Shown here one piece after another: positions 61,269 to 64,000 of a stretch of DNA of 64,000 bases (the first letter of the stretch is position 1; every line of letters begins with the position of its first letter). The stretch spans positions 86,518-150,517 of the forward strand of contig JAJZUL010000002.1 in NCBI GenBank assembly GCA_021848545.1, in the 5' to 3' direction. The translations under genes and the position numbers were made by a program. The notes under the pieces are model-generated. The model was not told the DNA's origin, ran no database searches, and was given only the letters and a program-made list of their open reading frames with translations. Source of the DNA: Pseudomonadota bacterium (GTDB lineage Bacteria; Pseudomonadota; Alphaproteobacteria; Rhodospirillales; Magnetospirillaceae).

Positions 61269-61871
61269 ATGCAGCTCCGTATGTCCTATACCTCGCCCTA
61301 CGCCCGCAAATGCCGGATGGTCGCCATCGAAACCGGCCTGGACGACCGCATCGAGATGGTGGCCACCCAGCCCTGGGCGGCGGATACCGACCTGCCCAGG
61401 GACAACCCCCTGTGCAAGGTGCCGGCCCTGCTGACCCGGGATGCGGGGACGCTGTACGATTCGCCGGTGATCTGCGCCTATCTCGATTCGCTGCATGGCG
61501 GCACGCCGCTGATTCCGGCTGAAGGCCCCGAACGCTGGCGTCATCTGCGCCTGGAGGCCCTGGCCGACGGCATCATCGACGCCGCCGTCGCCATCCGCGT
61601 CGAGACCGCCATGCGGCCCGAGGATAAACGATGGCCGCATTGGGCCGAGCGCCAGCACAAAGCGGTGGCCCGCGGCCTGGACGCCCTGGAAAGCGAGGCC
61701 GGCGATTGGGGCGACACCTTCCTGATGGGCCAGATCGCCGCTCTGGCCGCCCTCGGCTATGTCGATTTCCGCGGCATTCTGGACTGGCGGGCCGACCGGC
61801 CGGCTCTGGCCGCCTGGCACCAGAAGGCCGCCGAGCGCCCATCGGCCATCGCCACCGAGCCCAAGGAATGA
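61269..61871 (+). CDS. Glutathione S-transferase family protein
   Basis: 200 residues, with an N-terminal thioredoxin-like domain (QLRMSYTSPYARKCRMVAIE, NPLCKVPALLTRDAGTLYDS) and a helical C-terminal domain (DGIIDAAVAIRVETAMRPED, FLMGQIAALAALGYVDFR). The SPYARK segment near the start is the usual glutathione-binding region of YibF-like enzymes. It probably works with glyoxalase II next door. GAAGGATC before the ATG at 61269. Confidence 0.9.
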   Translation: MQLRMSYTSPYARKCRMVAIETGLDDRIEMVATQPWAADTDLPRDNPLCKVPALLTRDAGTLYDSPVICAYLDSLHGGTPLIPAEGPERWRHLRLEALADGIIDAAVAIRVETAMRPEDKRWPHWAERQHKAVARGLDALESEAGDWGDTFLMGQIAALAALGYVDFRGILDWRADRPALAAWHQKAAERPSAIATEPKE

Positions 61872-61957
61872 TTTTTCCGGCGGCGATGGAATAGGCGCGC
61901 GCCGAAAACCGTATATGCGAGTGGGTCCGATTTCATCCCGACCTCAAGGAGGATTTC

Positions 61958-62392
61958 ATGAAGCTCGCCCGCATCCTGTCCGTGCCCGTCACCGCCTTGG
62001 CCTTGATCGGCGCGGCGGGGACCGCCTTCGCCGCGTCGCCTTTGTCCCTGGCCAAGGCGCATTTCCACGACATCGCCACCGGCAAGGTCCAGGCCACCAT
62101 CGCGCAATACGGGGCTCACCCCGTCTTCGAGTGGGTCGGCGGTCCCCTGGACGGGCGCTATGCCGGCAAGCCCGCGATCGAAGCCGTCTGGAAGAAATTC
62201 GCCCATGCGCAGGGCGCGATGAAGCTGTCGGTGACGCATATGATCGAGGCCGCCAACCCCGCCGGGGCGACGGTGACCGCCGACGTGAAATTCATGGGCA
62301 AGAAGACCATTCCGGTGCGCTACGTGCTGACCTACCGCAAGGGCAAGCTGGTGGACGAAATCTGGCAGATCGATCCGAAGCTGGGCAAATAA
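61958..62392 (+). CDS. Secreted SnoaL/NTF2-like protein
   Basis: 144 residues with a signal peptide (RILSVPVTALALIGAAGTA, cleaved near AFAAS). The mature 120 residues have the SnoaL/NTF2 cone fold pattern: SLAKAHFHDIATGKVQATIA, YGAHPVFEWVGGPLDGRYAG, AIEAVWKKFAHAQGAM and VRYVLTYRKGKLVDEIWQID. Such domains bind small hydrophobic ligands. No activity can be assigned. AGGAGGATTTC before the ATG. The ECF sigma factor gene follows 24 bases later and may regulate it. Confidence 0.8.
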   Translation: MKLARILSVPVTALALIGAAGTAFAASPLSLAKAHFHDIATGKVQATIAQYGAHPVFEWVGGPLDGRYAGKPAIEAVWKKFAHAQGAMKLSVTHMIEAANPAGATVTADVKFMGKKTIPVRYVLTYRKGKLVDEIWQIDPKLGK

Positions 62393-62416
62393 CCCGCGAA
62401 CGGGCCGTAGCGGGTC

Positions 62417-62944
62417 ATGCCTTCGCGTCAGTTGCTCATCGAGCAGATTCCGCATCTGCGGCGCTATGCCCGGGTGTTGCTGGGCCACGGCCGCCTCGAA
62501 GAGGCCGACGATCTGGTCCAGGACACGTTGGAGCGGGCCTGCGCCAAATGGCATCTGTGGCAATCGCATCGCCGGCTGCGGCCCTGGCTGTTCTCGATCA
62601 TGCACAATCTGTCGGCCGATCAGCGGGCGGCCACCGCCGCCATGCCGGAACAGCCGCTTGAGGACGTCCCCGAACCACAGGTCGCCGCCGACCAGGAAAC
62701 CCGGATCGAGGCCCTGTCCCTGATCCGCCTGGTGGAGGATCTGCCTTTGCCTTTGCGCGAGGTTCTGCTGCTGGTGTGTGTCGAGGGCTTGAGTTACCGC
62801 GAGGTGGCCCAGGCCCTCGATATCCCGGCGGGTACGGTGATGTCCCGGCTGTCGCGCGCCCGCGCCCATCTGCAACAATGGACGGAAAAGGGAATGGCGG
62901 GGGCGCGCCCCCCGTTTCAGGTGATTACGGGAAACGGGCCATGA
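62417..62944 (+). CDS. ECF-family RNA polymerase sigma factor
   Basis: 175 residues with the two sigma regions only. Region 2: LLGHGRLEEADDLVQDTLER, then RPWLFSIMHNLSADQR. Region 4: LPLPLREVLLLVCVEGLSYR, then EVAQALDIPAGTVMSRLSRAR. Such sigma factors respond to envelope or oxidative stress and are held by an anti-sigma factor. The next gene overlaps by four bases (ATGA) and encodes a membrane anti-sigma candidate. Confidence 0.9.
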   Translation: MPSRQLLIEQIPHLRRYARVLLGHGRLEEADDLVQDTLERACAKWHLWQSHRRLRPWLFSIMHNLSADQRAATAAMPEQPLEDVPEPQVAADQETRIEALSLIRLVEDLPLPLREVLLLVCVEGLSYREVAQALDIPAGTVMSRLSRARAHLQQWTEKGMAGARPPFQVITGNGP

Positions 62945-63753
62945 CCGATCGGCACGATATCGGCGACGACCATCTGATGGCCTATGTGGACGGCCAGCTC
63001 GACGAGCGCCGCCGCCACGCGGTCGAGCGGCTGATGGAAACCGACCCGCTGGTGGCCCGGCGGGTCGAAACCCTGCGCGACCAGACCGCCAGATTGCGCC
63101 AGGCCTTCGCCCCCACGCTCGACGAGCCGGTGCCGGCGCGCCTGCTGGCGACGGCGCTGCCCCGCGATCGGGGATGGACGGCCATGACCTGGGCGCGGGC
63201 GGCGATGATCGCCGGCGCCACGATCATGGGCGCGGTGGCGGGGGGACTGGCCACCCACATGGCCGACGCGCCCCGCCTCGCAATGACCGCCGGGGCCACG
63301 CCGGGCCTCAGCCATTTCGTCCGCCAGGCCCAGCTCGCCTATGCCGTCTATACGCCCGACCCGCGCCGGCCGGTGGAGGTCCGCCGGCGCAGCGATCTCG
63401 TCACCTGGCTGACGCGGCGCCTGGGCCGGCCCATCGCCGTGCCCGACGAACTGCCGCACGGCCTGCTGCTGATCGGCGGCCGCCTGCTGCCGGGGGCGGC
63501 CGATCGCCCCGCCGCCCAATTGATGTACCAGGACGCCCACGGCCGGCGGGTGACCGTCTATCTGCGCGGCATGGCGAAACCGACCGCGCCCACCGCGTTC
63601 CGCATCGTCCAGAAAAAGGGCGTCACCACGCTTTATTGGGTCGATCGCGATTGGGGCTATGCCCTGTCCGGCGATCTGCCGCGCGACCGGCTTCTCGACG
63701 TGTCGCGGGCCTTGTATCGGCGCTATGCCGGTTCCGCGTTCCAGACCCGGTGA
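62941..63753 (+). CDS. Membrane anti-sigma factor candidate
   Basis: 270 residues. The N-terminal 70 residues (DIGDDHLMAYVDGQLDERRR, HAVERLMETDPLVARRV) match the anti-sigma domain that binds ECF factors. One transmembrane helix (AAMIAGATIMGAVAGGLATHM, about residue 90) follows. The 150-residue periplasmic part (LGRPIAVPDELPHGLLLIGG, LMYQDAHGRRVTVYLRG, VDRDWGYALSGDLPRDRLL) looks like an extracytoplasmic sensor. Its start overlaps the sigma gene by four bases. Stress signal unknown. Confidence 0.88.
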   Translation: MTDRHDIGDDHLMAYVDGQLDERRRHAVERLMETDPLVARRVETLRDQTARLRQAFAPTLDEPVPARLLATALPRDRGWTAMTWARAAMIAGATIMGAVAGGLATHMADAPRLAMTAGATPGLSHFVRQAQLAYAVYTPDPRRPVEVRRRSDLVTWLTRRLGRPIAVPDELPHGLLLIGGRLLPGAADRPAAQLMYQDAHGRRVTVYLRGMAKPTAPTAFRIVQKKGVTTLYWVDRDWGYALSGDLPRDRLLDVSRALYRRYAGSAFQTR

Positions 63754-63902
63754 ATTGGGTTTGTTGGTTGGGCCTCAAGCGCCGGCGCTCGCGCTTGGCT
63801 TATCCTCGCGCCCTCCGGGCGCTGCGGCGCGCTCAACGCGCATAGTCGTCGCTGCGCTCCTCCGGGTGCCGTAGGTCGACGGTATGCGGGCGGGGGCAGG
63901 AC

Positions 63903-64000
63903 CCAGGGGAATCGGGTGACCCCGCTTCCCCTGCATTATGTATATTTCCCTCAATCGCCGGGCGGGCGCGTCCGCGCCCTTGGCTATCCTCGCTTGCGCT
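63903..64000. mobile_element. R1 miniature element, inverted, cut by the window end
   Basis: It starts with the perfect end CCAGGGGAATCGGGTGA and matches the complement of 47270-47457 almost base for base over 98 bases. The other end and the target duplication lie outside the window. It is the third near-identical copy in this 64 kb. Confidence 0.86.

Overview
This 64 kb window is a GC-rich (roughly two thirds G+C by eye) chromosomal segment from an alphaproteobacterium. The best fit is a Rhodospirillales member related to Magnetospirillum. Supporting signs are a DUF3576 lipoprotein beside leuS, an FNR-type regulator with an N-terminal cysteine cluster, short HPr kinase, RapZ and an incomplete PTS in one operon, an EtfB-type lysine methyltransferase after ubiA, a phasin, and a hemerythrin-methyl-accepting chemotaxis protein. 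No rRNA, prophage or CRISPR array was seen. There is one tRNA, tRNA-Ala(CGC).

Layout. 1-9 kb: the secB 3' end, a response regulator, a GTP cyclohydrolase II fused to a degenerate DHBP-synthase-like region, an L,D-transpeptidase, a TPR-GT41 glycosyltransferase operon, and a polyprenyl-phosphate sugar transferase/epimerase pair. 9-12.2 kb: gmhA, then a complete low-GC mobile element (9749-12161) with 25-bp terminal inverted repeats and a perfect 8-bp target duplication. It carries an IS1595-type transposase with an internal deletion plus a PIN-domain protein and its partner. 12.2-24.8 kb: a TPR/ATP-grasp protein, gph, holA-lptE-leuS-DUF3576, a protein-lysine-methyltransferase-like enzyme beside a porin, thiE and yggS. 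24.9-31 kb: surface-sugar genes (heptose nucleotidyltransferase, gmhB, UDP-sugar dehydrogenase, GT9) with htpX and rsmB. 31-38.5 kb: an rRNA methyltransferase, an FNR regulator, panBC, a hemerythrin chemoreceptor and a TetR regulator. 38.8-44.5 kb: the hprK-rapZ-EIIA-HPr-EI signalling operon and folD-yggU-yggT. 44.6-55.4 kb: tRNA-Ala, a large unassigned protein, mlaC, the ArsR/methyltransferase-metF-metH methionine module, nnrS and a LuxR solo. 55.5-64 kb: aspartate aminotransferase, a PD-(D/E)XK-like protein, TetR and phasin, ubiA and the EtfB methyltransferase, gloB, a GST, and an ECF sigma/anti-sigma pair.

The intergenic DNA is unusually structured. There are at least three nearly identical copies of a 188-bp miniature inverted-repeat element, two of which have intact 8-bp target duplications. 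A second family of mosaic palindromic repeats sits directly on gene 3' ends, and in several cases its edge supplies the stop codon. The two families share a GC-rich core. The IS1595-type element is inserted inside a copy of the second family.

Functional themes are envelope and LPS assembly (SecB, LptE, MlaC, GmhA/GmhB, GT9, porin), nitrogen/carbon PTS signalling, one-carbon and methionine metabolism (FolD, MetF, MetH), and oxygen/NO responses (FNR, hemerythrin receptor, NnrS). All functional calls come from recognising protein motifs by eye. No database search was possible.
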